Below, in pieces: positions 24,999-37,794 of a DNA stretch of 64,000 bases; the stretch's first letter is position 1; every line of letters starts with the position of its first letter. The notes beneath the pieces are model-generated. The model was not told the origin of the DNA, did not search any database, and was given only the letters and a program-made list of their open reading frames with translations. The translations under genes and the position numbers were made by a program. The stretch comes from Podochytrium sp. JEL0797 (lineage: Eukaryota > Chytridiomycota > Chytridiomycetes > Chytridiales > Chytriomycetaceae), in assembly GCA_027596195.1 (NCBI GenBank), contig JADGJG010000039.1:1-64000 (forward strand). The letters are read 5' to 3'.

Positions 24999-27900
24999 TC
25001 ACATCCCCAACTTCTCCCGCAAAACATGCACCCTCTCCACCGGAACACCATCCACCACATTCACCCCGGGTGCCATCCCCCGAATCGCATGCACAGCCCC
25101 AACCATCCGCTTCTCCACCGCCTCCTCCAACTTCAAATCTGATACAAGCGCCCGTGCAAGCACTTGCACAACCCTTCCCAAATTCGCATTTCCGGCCCCG
25201 AGAATACTCGGATGCTGCGACTCAACCAATTGCAGGAAATACGTGTACGACACGTTCGCTTCTTCTTGGTCGTTGAGGATCGGCATCGCGTTGAACCAGT
25301 ACCCGAGTGCTTCGGAGGCATCGAAGCCTCCCACGCCGTGGAACGCGGCGCAGATTTTCCCGACGGCGGAGATTGCATTTTCGGTCGCCATCACGTTGTC
25401 CAGAGATTTAGCCTTGGGGTCCAAAATCATGGCACCGAGGGGTGACAAGGCCGCGATACATCCAGGTGCGAAATCGGGTCCACCTTTGGACGCGCAGATT
25501 CCAACACTGTAAGCGGCTGCTTGCCTCACATCCACATCCTTGCTCGAAAGCGCATGCACAAAGCTCTCAAAGTAGAGCCCTGCGAACGGGAACGCCGCAG
25601 GTCCGCAGTACTCGACCAGGTCCGCAAACACGCAGAGACCAAAGTGTTTGGTGTCGTCTTTGGAGTTGGTGAGGAACATTTTGAGCTTCGGGAGGAGGGG
25701 TTGGATGTATGGGAGGAACGCGGTGTTGGCGATTTTGAAGATTTCGTGGAACGCGTTGGCCATTTCGGCGAGGAGTTCGTTGTCGGATTCTTCGTCTTGT
25801 TGCAGGGCTTCTTCTTCTTCTTCGTCGTAGTCGTCGTCTTTTCGGGTGGCTGTTGGGGTTGCGAAATGTGGTTAGAAACAAAACGACACAGCAAGATAAA
25901 CACAGGAGTGTGTGAGAGAGAGGGGGTAGGACAAGGGGAGCTTCATTTCAAGTGTAGATTTGGGTTAATTCCGCACAAAAGAGGTGAGACCCGCAGGGTT
26001 CCAGACAACAACGGGGTGCTCAACTCCAAAAAGCGCAGGAAATCCCCTCACGCTCTCTACTCCATGAGAGATCAAGCAGACGAGACGACTCGCGACATTC
26101 GAAGGAACACTACCATCACATTCAAAACCCAAGGTCACACTCCAAAAGTCAGACTTTACAATAGTTCTAATCGCCAGCGCGGAAGGGACAAGAAAGAGAG
26201 AGGAAGGGGGGACAGCCAAAAAAACATACCATTCCGCTCCCTCGACCGCTTCACAAACTCATCCAACTGCTTCTCACAACTCGCCACAAAGTTCTCCATC
26301 TGCTCGTTGGTCAAAAACTGAGGACCGAGGTACTGCAGACACTCGGAATACGTGGCGTAAATGTGCGACGAGTAACCCGGGTCCATTTCCGTCATCATAA
26401 AGTCCATGAGTTTGGACACAACTTCGGTCCAGAAAGTCATGATTTGGTCGGTGGCTGTTTTTCGAATAAGAAATGAAAAGAGTAAGCAAACACAGAATCC
26501 GGGACTGATGGGCAGTGTAGGTCACGAGGCGAAGGCTCGCCCGATTTGGGGAGCAAAAGGAGCCGACCGTATTACAAAACGGAGCATCCTTTCTCACCCC
26601 CCTCTCCCCCAATCACACACCACAAATAAACAAAAATCTACTCACGAACATTCGCCCTCTTCATACAATTAAACAACAACGGAATCGTACTCGCAGCCGC
26701 ATGCCTCACACCATCATGAAACACAAAATTCAACAACGGCACAACAGTCGCCATCACCTCCCTCACCCACGGCACGAAATGTTCCTCCAAGTCCCGCGCG
26801 TAGGTACAAATCATTTCGACGGCCGTGTGTTTGTCTTCCAACACGTTCGTTTTGATGCCGAATTTTTGGTTTCCGAGCGAAATGAATTCCCAGCCTTCGT
26901 CTTCGGGGTACTTTTCTTCACTTTCGTCCGAATCGAGGACGGCCATGTCCGGTTTCACGGCGGCAGACGCAATCAACGGTGGAATCACAACACTGAGGTA
27001 CGGCACGAAATCAACTCCAATCACTTTACACACCCTCGCCCACGCAACGAGCAAGTAACTCGCAACAGGGTCATCATCCTCCTTTGGTTCCTGCTGGATC
27101 GCTTGCAGGATCTGCAACAGTTGTTGCACGTGTTGCGAAAAGACTTCCTTCTCGACCGCAAGGCCAATGAGGGACGCGCATTCGAGGGCTTTGCCGCGCA
27201 GGAGGCGGAAGCGTTTGTCGGTTGCGTTTTGGAGAATGTTGATGAGGACGGGCATGATGGAGGGATAGTACTGTGTTTGGATTTGCGGGGTTAGTGGATT
27301 GAAGCAAGGGAAAAGGGAGGAGAGGGGAGGAAAAGGAAACAGTAGATCGCTTCATTCGAAAGGTGTGGTATATCTCCGCACGACAAAACACCGAGTCCAA
27401 GTGACAGCACCTCTCCGACACAGCAAATACCCGCCGATACACCTCCGAGAAGGGGCAGACGAATACTCGCATTCGAAGAAACACCATCGGTAGGACCCAT
27501 TGGGTCTCGTTGAGTATTGCAGATTCTGTTGTAATCACGAGCGAAAACCGGGAGAGAGAGGAGGAGGGAGGAGGAGGGAGGACGAGGGGCGCAAAACTCG
27601 ACGACTCACGTTGACAAAGTTCTTGCCCGCGCAATCGGCCACTGTGGCAATCGTTGTGATGGCTTGTTCCTGCACATACGTCTTCTCGACGTTCAACAGA
27701 CCCACAAGACGACGCACAATCTCGTCGAGGGCAGGGGTGACCTTGTGCTTGTCTGCGTCTTCCATAAAGTTGACAAGTGCCGCGGCAGAGTGGGATTGGA
27801 CTCTGTTGTGAACGAGAAGGGGAGAATGGTGGTTGAAAAGTTAATTCAATTCAAAGACGGGTAAGACGGCACTATTGTGTTTTACCTCGGGTTGGACATG

Positions 27901-29951
27901 TCGTCCATCAAGGGCACGAGGTTGGTCAGAATCACGTCATTGTATTCAGACTGGAACGTGGGTGCAAAGTCGGTACACATTTGGCCTACACAGTTGCAAG
28001 CAGCGAAACGGACACGCGGGTGCGGGTCGCGGAGGTACGGGATCACAAGGCTGCGAAGAAAACAATTTGTGAGCCAAAACTCAAAAAACAACAAAGCGGG
28101 CAATCAAAAAAAACTCACTCCGTAACCTCCTTCAACGAATCCACCATCTGGTCTCTGCACCCTTCTCCCATCACACTCACAGCCAACAAACCCGCATGGC
28201 GTTGCTTCCAGTCCGGAGATCCAAGCAACTTGGGGATGAGCGTGAACGCGATCGTGAGCATGGTCTTGCCGCCGAGAGCGATGCTGAGACGGTCGATGGC
28301 CTGTTCACCGAAGACGTAGTCTTCGTCGTTGTCGTCGTCGTCTTGGGATAGCTGGTATGGCGAGTTAGTAGTGCGTCAATGAAGGTAAAGGGGAGAATGC
28401 GGGAACAGGGGGGGTGAAATTCGCTTCATATCCTAGGTGTGGTATATGTCCGCATGAAAAAACACCGAATCCAAGTGACGGCACCTCTTCGACACGGCAA
28501 ATATCCACCGATACCCTCCGAGAAGGGCAGATGAATACTCGCATTCGAAAAAGCACCATCGGTAGGATCCATTGGGTCTCGTTGAGTATTGCAGATTCTA
28601 TCGTAATCAGGAGCGAATGCCAAAGGGGAAACAGATCCATCGGTGATGGGGATCCACAGTGTGCGGGGCGGGGGAAACAGGTCCGGAGAAACTCACATCC
28701 TCCGTCGTGTACCACGACTCATTGTCCTCAATCTGCGCCATCCAACTCAACAAAATGGGCACAATCGTTTGCGTAAACTGCGGCAACTTTCGAATCATGC
28801 CGGGTCTCGCCTCGGCGAGGGCAATCAACAGCTCCACGGCCGTCTGACGCGTGGGAGAGTCCAGGTCCTGGTTCTGCATGACGGTAGCGACAAAGTCAAT
28901 GAGGGACGGGAGGTGCACGCGGAAGAGACGCGGGTCGGCTTCGGCGAGTTCGATAAGGTACGAGAAGGAGTCGACAACGAGTTTTTCGTCCGTGAGGGAG
29001 GAGAGGGTCTGGGTGGTTGGGGAGCAACGTTAGATTTCAAACAGAGTCAGTGAGCAGAAACACAAGCCAAAATAACGAACCGTCAAAATCACAGGCATCA
29101 ACTGCCCAAACGCGACCCGGGAAGGGCTAGTCGGCACCCCTTCACCAACCTCCTCCGTCTGCAGCACATCCAACATGTACATGATGGATGCCTGGATCGC
29201 CGTAACGCGCACTTGCTCGCTCCCTTGAGTCTGCAAACAGTCGGCAAACAGCGGAATCACGGCTTCTGGGGACGATTCATCGGTGATCAACGAGGGAACC
29301 ACGGCAATGATGCGCAGGGCAGATTCACGGAGATGCGGGGTGGTCGATTTGAGGCATTCATGGATGGCAGAGAGGAGGGCGGGCCATTGCACTAGTTATT
29401 TATGGTTAACCACGGAATTGCATAAGAACGGAGAGAACAACTCACGGTCAATGTTGATGTTCTCGATCATCAGCTCAGCAATGGAATCGCAGATCTTGTG
29501 TCTCACATCGTCGATGGTTTCCTGGGCCAGGGCCTGGAGAAGGTGGGTCTGGGCGTACTGGCGCACATCGTCAGTGACGAGGGACCACAAAGTGTGATCC
29601 TCGTCGTTGGGGGTCTTGGCCGCAAAGCGTCGGAGGAGAATGGCAGACAAGGAGCGGATCTAGGTGGATTTGTTAGTTGTCTGCTTGGGAGTCTAGAGAA
29701 TTCCTAGGGAATTCCTAGAGACGCCTAGAGAATTCTCTAGAGAACATAGAGAAACACACCTGTGGCTCTGGGTGGTGGACAATCAGGTTCGCCAGGCCCA
29801 ACAACAAGAGGTGTGGCTGTGCATCCTTCCACTGCGCCTGCAGTGCCTGTTCGGCCTGCTGTCGCTCGTTGTTGTTTGTCGAGAGGAGGCCAGTCACCAC
29901 AAGGGCGAGTGCCGTGGCCACTTGCGGGGTCAGTTCGGCTGATTGGTTCAT
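24999..29951 (-). CDS. IPO5: Importin-beta karyopherin, IPO5/Kap121 (PSE1) type
   Basis: Model on the minus strand, ten exons: 29951-29760, 29659-29446, 29391-29081, 29008-28697, 28351-28119, 28050-27886, 27802-27610, 27270-26646, 26454-26230 and 25849-24999. It encodes 1106 residues, close to the usual 1090-1100. HEAT-repeat nuclear import receptor that carries ribosomal proteins and histones through nuclear pores and is released by Ran-GTP. Visible marks are [20 protein letters not shown] near the start, HTLW, the HEAT helices [45 protein letters not shown], the acidic segment [18 protein letters not shown], and [13 protein letters not shown]. Several introns are long (339-380 nt) and two of them share a sequence element. 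All phases agree. Confidence 0.95.
27348..27545 (-). repeat. Intronic repeat copy A (importin intron 7)
   Basis: This ~198-bp block inside the intron 27271-27609 matches the block at 28422-28618 at about 90% of positions by eye, with only 1-2-bp gaps. Both copies lie in the same orientation and are flanked by purine-rich runs. A short hairpin (CGAAT..ATTCG) and an outer CCGAT..ATCGG pair are kept in both. It may be an introner-like insertion or an intron-hosted non-coding RNA. Confidence 0.85.
28422..28618 (-). repeat. Intronic repeat copy B (importin intron 4)
   Basis: Second copy of the element, inside the intron 28352-28696 of the same gene. It shares uninterrupted runs such as CCATTGGGTCTCGTTGAGTA with copy A. 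The copies end near GCTTCAT on one side and GAGCGAA on the other, so the duplicated unit is shorter than the introns. Confidence 0.85.
29725..29740. repeat. 16-bp perfect palindrome in importin intron 1
   Basis: CTAGAGAATTCTCTAG equals its own reverse complement. The surrounding 29690-29752 is built from reiterated TCTAGAGAATTC and CCTAG pieces. Confidence 0.8.
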
Positions 29952-30053
29952 GGCGGAAGTGGTGGAGAAAAAAAACAAGCAAGGAAAAAAAGAAAAAAAA
30001 TCACATCAAACAATACATGCTCGTTTTCGGACACTGTCGTTTCTTTCTATTTT

Positions 30054-31598
30054 CTACTCTTTTGCATTCCGCTTGACAACACTGCTTATCCGTCCACTCG
30101 CTGCTGCAGTATCTTTTGCCAACCACAAACTCAACCGCTTCTTTTTGAGCATCCCATCTGAATCCATCGGTCCCTCCACCGAGTTATTATCCAAACTGTT
30201 GTTTCGCCAATTCGCCATCATGCTCATCTTGCGTGTCCATCCTTCATTCACCGACTTTCGTGGAGTCAATTCACTTATGAGGTTCTCCTTCATACCGCGA
30301 ATCCACCGCCTGCGTCGCGTGAGAGATGTAATCCCCGCATTACTTGACGGATTCGTCCACATGTGATCTGTATATACCCACCCATCTGGATCCGTTGCTG
30401 CCCATTCTTGATCCAAGATCCAATCGGGATCCATCCACACATGGGCTGGTACCGGAGGCGCCGCAGATTCAGATTTCTCGGCCAACGCAGCGAGTCCCGT
30501 ATCATCGCTCCACGGGGTACGTTCTTCAACAAGAAGCGTAGACGTCCATCCGGAGCCTAAACCCGCGTTTCCAAGTTTTAATGTGATCGCGTGCCTCAGA
30601 ATTCAAAACTCACCAGCCCACCACCTCTGATTCTCAAACAACTCCACAACCACAACACCCACTTTCTCCCCTTCCTCACTCCCACTCCCTTCCTCTTCCT
30701 CCTCCCCAACACTCCTTACTCCAAATCGCCCTTCCACCCCCTCCACCCCCGAATCCGGCAACCCCACCCCCCTCACCACCACCCGCTCAAAAAACCTTAC
30801 ACCCCGCTTCCACACGACTTTGGGCAAAACCGTACCCATAAACAACCCGCACCGCGTCTGTCCACACAACACCCACATCCCGACACCAGAGACACATACT
30901 CGAACAACCCATCCAGGAACACACCGCCACGCGATCCAAGCACCAGGAACCGAAACCACCACACCCTTCACGATCATCCATGTGCGTTCTGGGTTCCGCC
31001 AACTCACCCACTCGTCGTGCCATCGCGATAGGCGGTCATATGTGTCGCAATACAGGCCCATCGAGTTTTGCACGAACTGGAGGTTCCGTGTGTATTTCTC
31101 CGTTCCGAGGTGTTGGAGGACGGTGGCGAGGTCGCTTTGTGCAGGTGGGGGCCGCGGGGCTGGAGGTGCACGTGGGGTGATGTATCGGTAGAGGAGGTAG
31201 GTGAGGAGGAGGAGGTGAGGGAGTATGAGGATTAGGATTGGATGTATACCTATAAAACGAATTAGTGTCGAAGACGGAGAGTGAATTGAATAACAAGACT
31301 CACACAACCCCAAAAACACAACCAAAACCGCCCCGGACACACTCGCATCCTCCCACCGCACGACCCGCCCCGCAAACTCAACCAAATCCACAAGCACACC
31401 TGTTCGCGCCATTCCGCCGGCTCCGACTGTCACCCAATCACTGCTGCTCGTGTTGGTTTTGCTGAGTGAATTGGCGCGTCGTGTGAGGAGGGTTGAGAGG
31501 GGTTTGGGGGGGAGGCCGGAGAGGGATGTGGGGAAGGATGTCATGGGGAGGGTGGTGGAGTGGAGGCTGGTGGTGCGGCTGGGGGGTCGTTGCTCCAT
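30054..31598 (-). CDS. Pex24/dysferlin-domain peroxin (Pex30/Pex32-like, ER-peroxisome membrane)
   Basis: Model on the minus strand: 31598-31304, 31249-30614 and 30556-30054, 477 residues. The first exon ends in an amphipathic/hydrophobic stretch (SGAVLVVFLGL). The second begins with a hydrophobic hairpin-like segment (ILILILPHLLLLTYLLYRYI), and another hydrophobic region occurs near VVSVPGAWIAW. The domain core FENQRWWAG|GSGWTSTLLVEERTPWSD matches the Pex24p/Pex30-group signature and spans the second intron. The C-terminus has a DysF-like half (DPDWILDQEW, GWVYTDHMWTNPS, TRRRRWIR). Such proteins organise ER subdomains that form peroxisomes. The tail is rich in Lys and Ser. Confidence 0.82.
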
Positions 31599-32365
31599 TT
31601 TGCGGAGATCTGCGGATTTTCAAATCGAAGTGCACGAGGGGGGTCACAGAAGTGCCACACGGACGCGTCGCGTTTGTGTTGGATCAGGTCTGGAAAGGTT
31701 AGTGATTTGGACCAACATGCTGATGACGAAACTCGGTATGAAACGCGAATTCAAGATTCCTGGCGAACATGTCCGAAATACTTCCAAAACATGTACCGAC
31801 GCAGGCACGGAAGCAGAAAAATTGCGTCTGGATATGAATCTTCTGATGCGAAGGGTATTTCGAGGGGATTGCGCGGTTGTCTGCGAATACTCCACCGACA
31901 GCGTATTGTTCACGCATCATTTCATTGGAGAATTGCACATGGGATTTCGAAAGCATTATTCAACTATTTCAGGGGTTTCGGTGTTGGAAACATGGGAATC
32001 GCAGTCGCCGCAGCAATGTTTTTGGTGTCATAACAAATCAACGGACACGCGGTTGTAAGGGTGTTGTCTCTGCACAATGGCATAAATGGACCACGCAGGC
32101 AAGTATATTCGAAATAGCCGAGAACGTTCTGCTCCTTCTTTTAGATGATGGAAGCCTTTCTACTTCAATTTTCAAGCATCTCACCAAGGGCATACTACGT
32201 TTTGTAACTGACCACCTTTATCGCAAATGCACCGCCATTCATGCCATAGAAAGGCAAACCATGATATGTGATCAAATCGAGATGCGCGGTTCAGAAATCC
32301 GCTTCCAAACCCCTTCTATTCATATTACACATACAAAACACCACCCCAATTCCGCAGCCCAATCC
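31599..32365. other. Intergenic stretch without a recognised gene
   Basis: About 767 bases between two minus-strand genes. One frame on each strand is open for a while, but neither resembles a protein nor can be extended by splicing. The right end is the 3' flank of the large regulator gene. Confidence 0.4.
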
Positions 32366-35300
32366 TCAATTCAAAATATCAATGTCTTCATCCTCGTCCG
32401 TCGCTTGCACCCTCACCGACTCGGGCGGCAACTGTCTCACAAAAGGCATCGGCGCAGCCGGCGTAACTTTCGATGCCTTCTTGGTATGCTGGCTGCTATT
32501 GTGCATCACAGCCGGACTCTTGGTCGCACCCCCCGGCTTCGTCGCGTGTTTGACTTTCGGCTTCACCACCGGCTTCTTCTGCGCCCCGACCGGTTTCTGC
32601 TGCCCCGCCTGCGGAAGCACAGGCAAATCACTCCTCCGCACTTTCCCCCCCTGAGCGTTCGCAGCGCGCACAGATTTGGCCGCCAACGTGTGTCGATACG
32701 GGTCGTGGTATAACTCCGGGTCGAGAGTATCACGGTCATCGCGTTCCTCGTCGCTGCTGAAGAGGGATAAAGAGTCGCTTGAGGAGGAATCGGACCGGTT
32801 GAGTTCGTATTCGACAATTTCCTTGAAGGAGACGGATTTGCCGCCGACGGTGCCAGTGTCGCGAGCGGGCCAGGATTTCCCACGACCACCCACTCCATGT
32901 TGCACAGCCGCGGATTTGCCTCCACCACCTCCATGATGCATAGCCGCAGATTTGCCCCCACCACCGCTATGCTGGTGGTAAGAAGAACGCGGCGCTTTCC
33001 CACCCATCTTGCCATACCCAACCCCATTCCCACCAACAGAATGCTTCCCACCCCCCTTCCCACCATGAAACAAAACCCCAGAATTCTTGCCACCCCCCTT
33101 CCCACCTTCACCGCTCCACCCCTTCCCCCCTCCAACTCCCCGCGGACTGTCGAGTTCCAAATCCGACTCCGAATCCGAAGAGTATCCACCCTCTTCACGC
33201 TCATCATGCATCTTGACGTCCAGCTGCGCGGTATTCCCAGGCGCGGTTTCATCAACACTGCTAATCGCCGCCATTGGAACCGCATCCATCGAAGATCCAT
33301 TCGAATACGGCAAATCAGGTGCCAAAGTCGGTAGGGACACAGGAGACGGCACCGCAAGAGGTTGTGGAATAATGACAGGAGTGACCACACCGGGAGACAA
33401 AGTGTCCTCCTTGGCTTGAACAATCTTGACGGTCGAGTCCACCAACTCTCCCAACAACACCAACACATCCACGTTCCGATCTGCGAGCTGGATTCCGGGG
33501 AATTGCGACTCCCATGGCACCACAGGCGCTCCATCTCCACGACTCTTCACACGCGCCGCAAACGCTTGCATGATGGCCACAGGTGTCGGCGCGACACTCA
33601 ACGCGTTCGACTTAACAGACTCGTTGATCTTTTTGGCGCCTGTTGCAAAGGCGGCGAGGGTTGCTGCGATTACGGGGGGTGTGAGGGACGGGTGGATGCG
33701 GGTGGAAGTGGCGAGGGTGTTGGCGAGGGAGGTGACTGCGATTCGGGTGGAGGATTCAGTGTCGGCGATGGTTTGGCCGTGGGTGCGTGGTGGTGGAGAC
33801 GGTTGTGGACTGGATTCCGTTGATCAGTTAATGCGCGTTAACAAAAAACGCGTGAAAACACTCACACTTCCGGAACAACAGGACCATGCATCCCCTCCAT
33901 CTTCAACACACTCGCCACCATCCCCGAAATCTCCGTCCCCACCACCGCTTGCTGCTCCAACACCGCCAACTGCTGCGCCGCCATAACCTGCGCCTTCGCC
34001 GCCGCCTGCGCTTTCGCAAACTTGACCGCCGCCAACGACCCCGGCGGATAAATATTCACCTTCCTCTCCCCACCCACCCTCGCTCCACCAACACCCCCAG
34101 TAGGATATACCGGCGGCCGCAACAACCCCGCCGCCGCCGCGCTCGGAAACAACGAAGAACTCCCACTCCTCCCTGGCTGCACACTCCCAATCCCAAACGC
34201 AGGCGGCTTCACTTTCTTCCTCACACTTCCAGGAGTCCTCACTTTCCTCACACTCCCCGGCGTCGTACCCCCACCACCACCCCCACCAGACATATTCCTC
34301 CTCGCAGGACTCACCCCACTCAAAACCCCAAACCCAACCACCCCCGCCTCCTCCGCCAAGAAACCTCTCAACCGCTCCTCCATCGAAAACGTCCGTGCAA
34401 GCTCTCTCGCTCTTGTCAATGGAATCCACGTCCCCCGTAACGCACTATCCGGCCGCCGTAACCGCTTTTTAAACCGCTCCAATGACAAAATCACAGACTT
34501 GTCTTGTTCTGTGAGGAGTCCACCTGCATGCAACAACTGCGACGCGTTCACCATCCCGTTATCCACGCGTCGGAGGATCGGGATGCCGGTTCCAGAGGGG
34601 AGCGGGGGCCGTTGTTGTGTGTCCGTGGTGGGCGTGAGTGACCTTCGGGCGGGGGAGGCGGGGGGAGGGTGAGTGTCGAACCAGGTGATGTAGACGAATA
34701 CGCCGTCGATGGTTGTCATCCACATGAGGGAGTCGGAGAAGTTGGAGGCGGGGATGAGGGTTAGGATGGCGGGGTCGATGGAGGTGGCGGGGGGGAAGTG
34801 GCCTGGGGTGGGTGGACGTTGTTGTTGAGGGGCAGTGGATGGAGTTCGGGAGAGAGCGAGGGGGAGTGAAAGGGGGACGGCGTCGTTTCCGATATCGATT
34901 TCGCCTTCGTCGCTTGAATCAAAGTTGAGGAATCCTTCGCCTTCGGGGCTGGTGGCGATGTGGTTGTGCGAGGTGTTGCGGGAGGAAGTTCCTGACGAGA
35001 GGGAGGAGATGGAAAAGGTGCGATCACGGCGATGGGTGGAAGTGGAGGATGGATCGGTGGGATAGAGGTCGTTGACTTTGGGGGGAACTTGGAGCAGGTT
35101 TGTGAGGTACTTGGCAATCTCGAGTGGGATCCTGAAATTATCGTTCACCAACTAGAAACAACACGAACGCAAAGATCAACTCACCAAATCCCATTACATT
35201 CACTCGCAATCCCCACCGCCCCCGCCTTCACAACCACCACCATCAAATCACACCCAAACAACCCCTTCCCCGCACCCCCCTCTCCCCCCCACACAACCTT

Positions 35301-37397
35301 GACACAAAAACTCTCCCCACCACCCACCACATCCTCTCCAACAACAACAGGCTTCACAAGCTCCATCAGCGACAACGCCGCATCCACTTCCTCACAGTTC
35401 GGCGACAACGGCCGCTCGGGGTCTTTACTCCCCGACAACTGCAACAAGTTTTTCACGAATCGATTCCATACCACCACAAACGCCGCGTCCATGTCATCCA
35501 CCGTGTCCATATATACCTCCGGATCTGGATAGGATCCCACCAAGTCCCCGATCCGGATATAATTCTTCATGTCAACGGTGAAGGAAACAGTCGGCGCCTG
35601 CGCGCTCTTTTCGAACGAAACGGAGATGCAATGCAGCGGCATGGATACAATGGGACATGATTTGAACCGTGAGACGGTCACGATTTGGTCAATGGAGGAA
35701 TGGGGCAAGTGCGCGTGCGAAGGGCTCGGGGAAGGTACGCTCAAATGGATGGAGCAGATTTCAAAGAGAGGTTTTGAAGTGGATACAGACGTGGAGGGGA
35801 GAGTTGGGGCACTCGGGTTGGTTATGAATACAGATGGGCTTTTGAGGATCGAGTTGACAATAGGATTCGAGGTAGCGGCAGCAGAGGATTCCAAACTTCC
35901 AGTCGCGGGAAGCGTCTTGGGACGAGACGTTCCGCGGCCTTTTTCGCCGATGGAATGGGTGACTGATGCTGCTGTGGATGATGACGCTGCTGATTCTGTC
36001 TGGTGCGGTTTCGCGACACTCTTCCTCCGCTTCCCCGTCCCAGATTCCCCCCCATGAACCGGCGAGCTCTTTTTCCGTTTCGCCTTGTTGTCCACCACCA
36101 CTGCAGCTGCAGCAGCAGCGGCAACAGCAGCCGACTCATCATGCTCCATCAACAACTCATCCAACTCTCCCATACTGATATTCTCGGGATCCTCCAACGG
36201 CAACGCACCCACGGCTCCATTCCGACTACCCCCCACGGCGGTATTCCTCGGCGTCGAGTACAACCCGGGTCCGAGATCCAACGGGTTCAGCAGTCCACCC
36301 AGCGACGTTGAGCTCGTTCCAAACTGCGGGGAGAGGAGTGTGAGTCCCCGCGGGGAGGGGAGAAGCATGGGAGACGGCATAAATAGACGCGTTGGGTGTT
36401 GCTGAGATCCTGAGCGTGTGGCGCCGATGGCGGGTGAAGCTGAAATGAGGGGCGGCGAGAGGTGTGAGATGGAGGTTTGATGGTGGAGCGTCGAAAGGGG
36501 CGGTAGCGATGTGATGTTGGGTCGGATAAAGATGTGGGGTTGGAAAACGGGCGAGAAGGTGTAGGTTTGGTGTGGGTTTTGTGGAGGCAGAGGGGGAGAT
36601 TCAAAGTCGAGTTCGTCTTCAATGACAATGTCGTCTGGATCACTTTCGAGGGAGGTGCTGGATGCGTAGGGAAGGTCTTGGATATCAGTGAGCGGGGATT
36701 CGGAAACGCGTTCGCGACTCATTTCAGAGCCTGGGCTGCTCTCGCTGCTACTGCTGCTGAGGTCCTCTGACGCGCGCCTCCGCGCACTCCGGATATCACC
36801 CACGGGCTCTTCGCCAAACATGTCGGTGCCAAAATCGGATGCGGGATCCTCGGGTAAATTCGTAATGATTCTTCGCGCGGGATTCCGTTTGTTGTTTGGT
36901 TGGGAATCGGCATTTTTGACTGGCTTCGCGGGTTCTTCGGGACGCATGACTTTCGTGTAATCGTCGTCGAGTTTTTCGAAGGGGAACTGGGCAACGTAGT
37001 ACTTGATTCTGTTTTTGTCGTTGAGGAGCCTAATAAATGATTCAATTATTTAATACTAATACTATTAGAATACTACTGTATCTCTATCGATCACTTACCG
37101 CCCCAACAGTGGAACCCTCCTCCCGTTGCTCTCGTTCGCCTTCTTGAAATGCGTCGAGATTCTCGAAGAGATTGTAGCGTGTGGTGTCTGCCCGCCCAGG
37201 TGCGCGTAGTTGTTCTCCATGATGCACGCCGTGATCTCCTTGGGCGTCGAGGGCCGGTTGGCGCCCGAGTGAAGAATCGCTTTGCAGATGGCCACAAGCA
37301 CCTTGTCCTTGGCCTCATCGGGTGGGAGAGTGAGGGGGAAGCTGCCTACTGGGAGGGTGACCGGTGAGGTGGCTTTGGGCTTTGGCGGGGGGGCCAT
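32366..37397 (-). CDS. Large transcription regulator: GDS1-like winged helix plus APSES/KilA-N-type domain
   Basis: Model on the minus strand: 37397-37099, 37029-35185, 35131-33866 and 33809-32366, 1617 residues. An N-terminal winged-helix-like domain (about residues 27-95) reads VLVAICKAILHSG, PSTPKEITACIMENNYAHLGG and TISSRISTHFKKA, as in the GDS1 family. A long disordered region rich in Ser and Pro follows, with Ala7-8 and KAKRKKSS. A second domain near residues 870-1000 has LMWMTTIDGVFVYITW, LRRVDNGMVNASQLLHAGG and LRGTWIPLTRARELARTF, the APSES/KilA-N DNA-binding pattern. The C-terminal third is low complexity, with Gly-Gly-Lys repeats (GGGKSAAMHHGG type). The start is the ATG giving MAPPPKPK. 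The target genes cannot be told. Confidence 0.8.
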
Positions 37398-37794
37398 TGG
37401 GGAGTGCCTGGGTGGATCGAGGTGCGGTGGTGTCTCGTTTCCCAGGGGGAAAGTTTCAAAATCCCATCTTGTGACCGACACGTTTTGTCCACCAGACCTT
37501 CACTGAAAACATGCCTATTTATTTATCGCACTCTTAGCTGGAGAGAATCCTTCTGTAATTTGTGCGTTTTTTTTACCTCCAACCTGCTTCAAACCAATCG
37601 GAAATAGGACCATTTTAATCCTGAATGAAACTTGAGAATAGGCGAAGATATCAATATCCTCATCCTTCAACCTCTGACTGTATTTATTTCTACTAGCTTC
37701 ATCTACTCAACTGCCTCTTCCCATGTATGCGACCAATACCTATTCCAGAACCGTTTAGCGAATAATACACCCCACAAATAAAAGAAAAATAAAG
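37398..37794. other. Intergenic between regulator and glycosyltransferase E
   Basis: About 397 bases between the start of the regulator gene and the 3' end of glycosyltransferase E, both on the minus strand. AT-rich, no gene visible. Confidence 0.5.

Noticed and set aside
31450..32058. Possible gene on the plus strand between the peroxin and the regulator
   Set aside because: The left half is antisense to the peroxin first exon and the rest shows no motif, no good splice partners and no protein-like composition.
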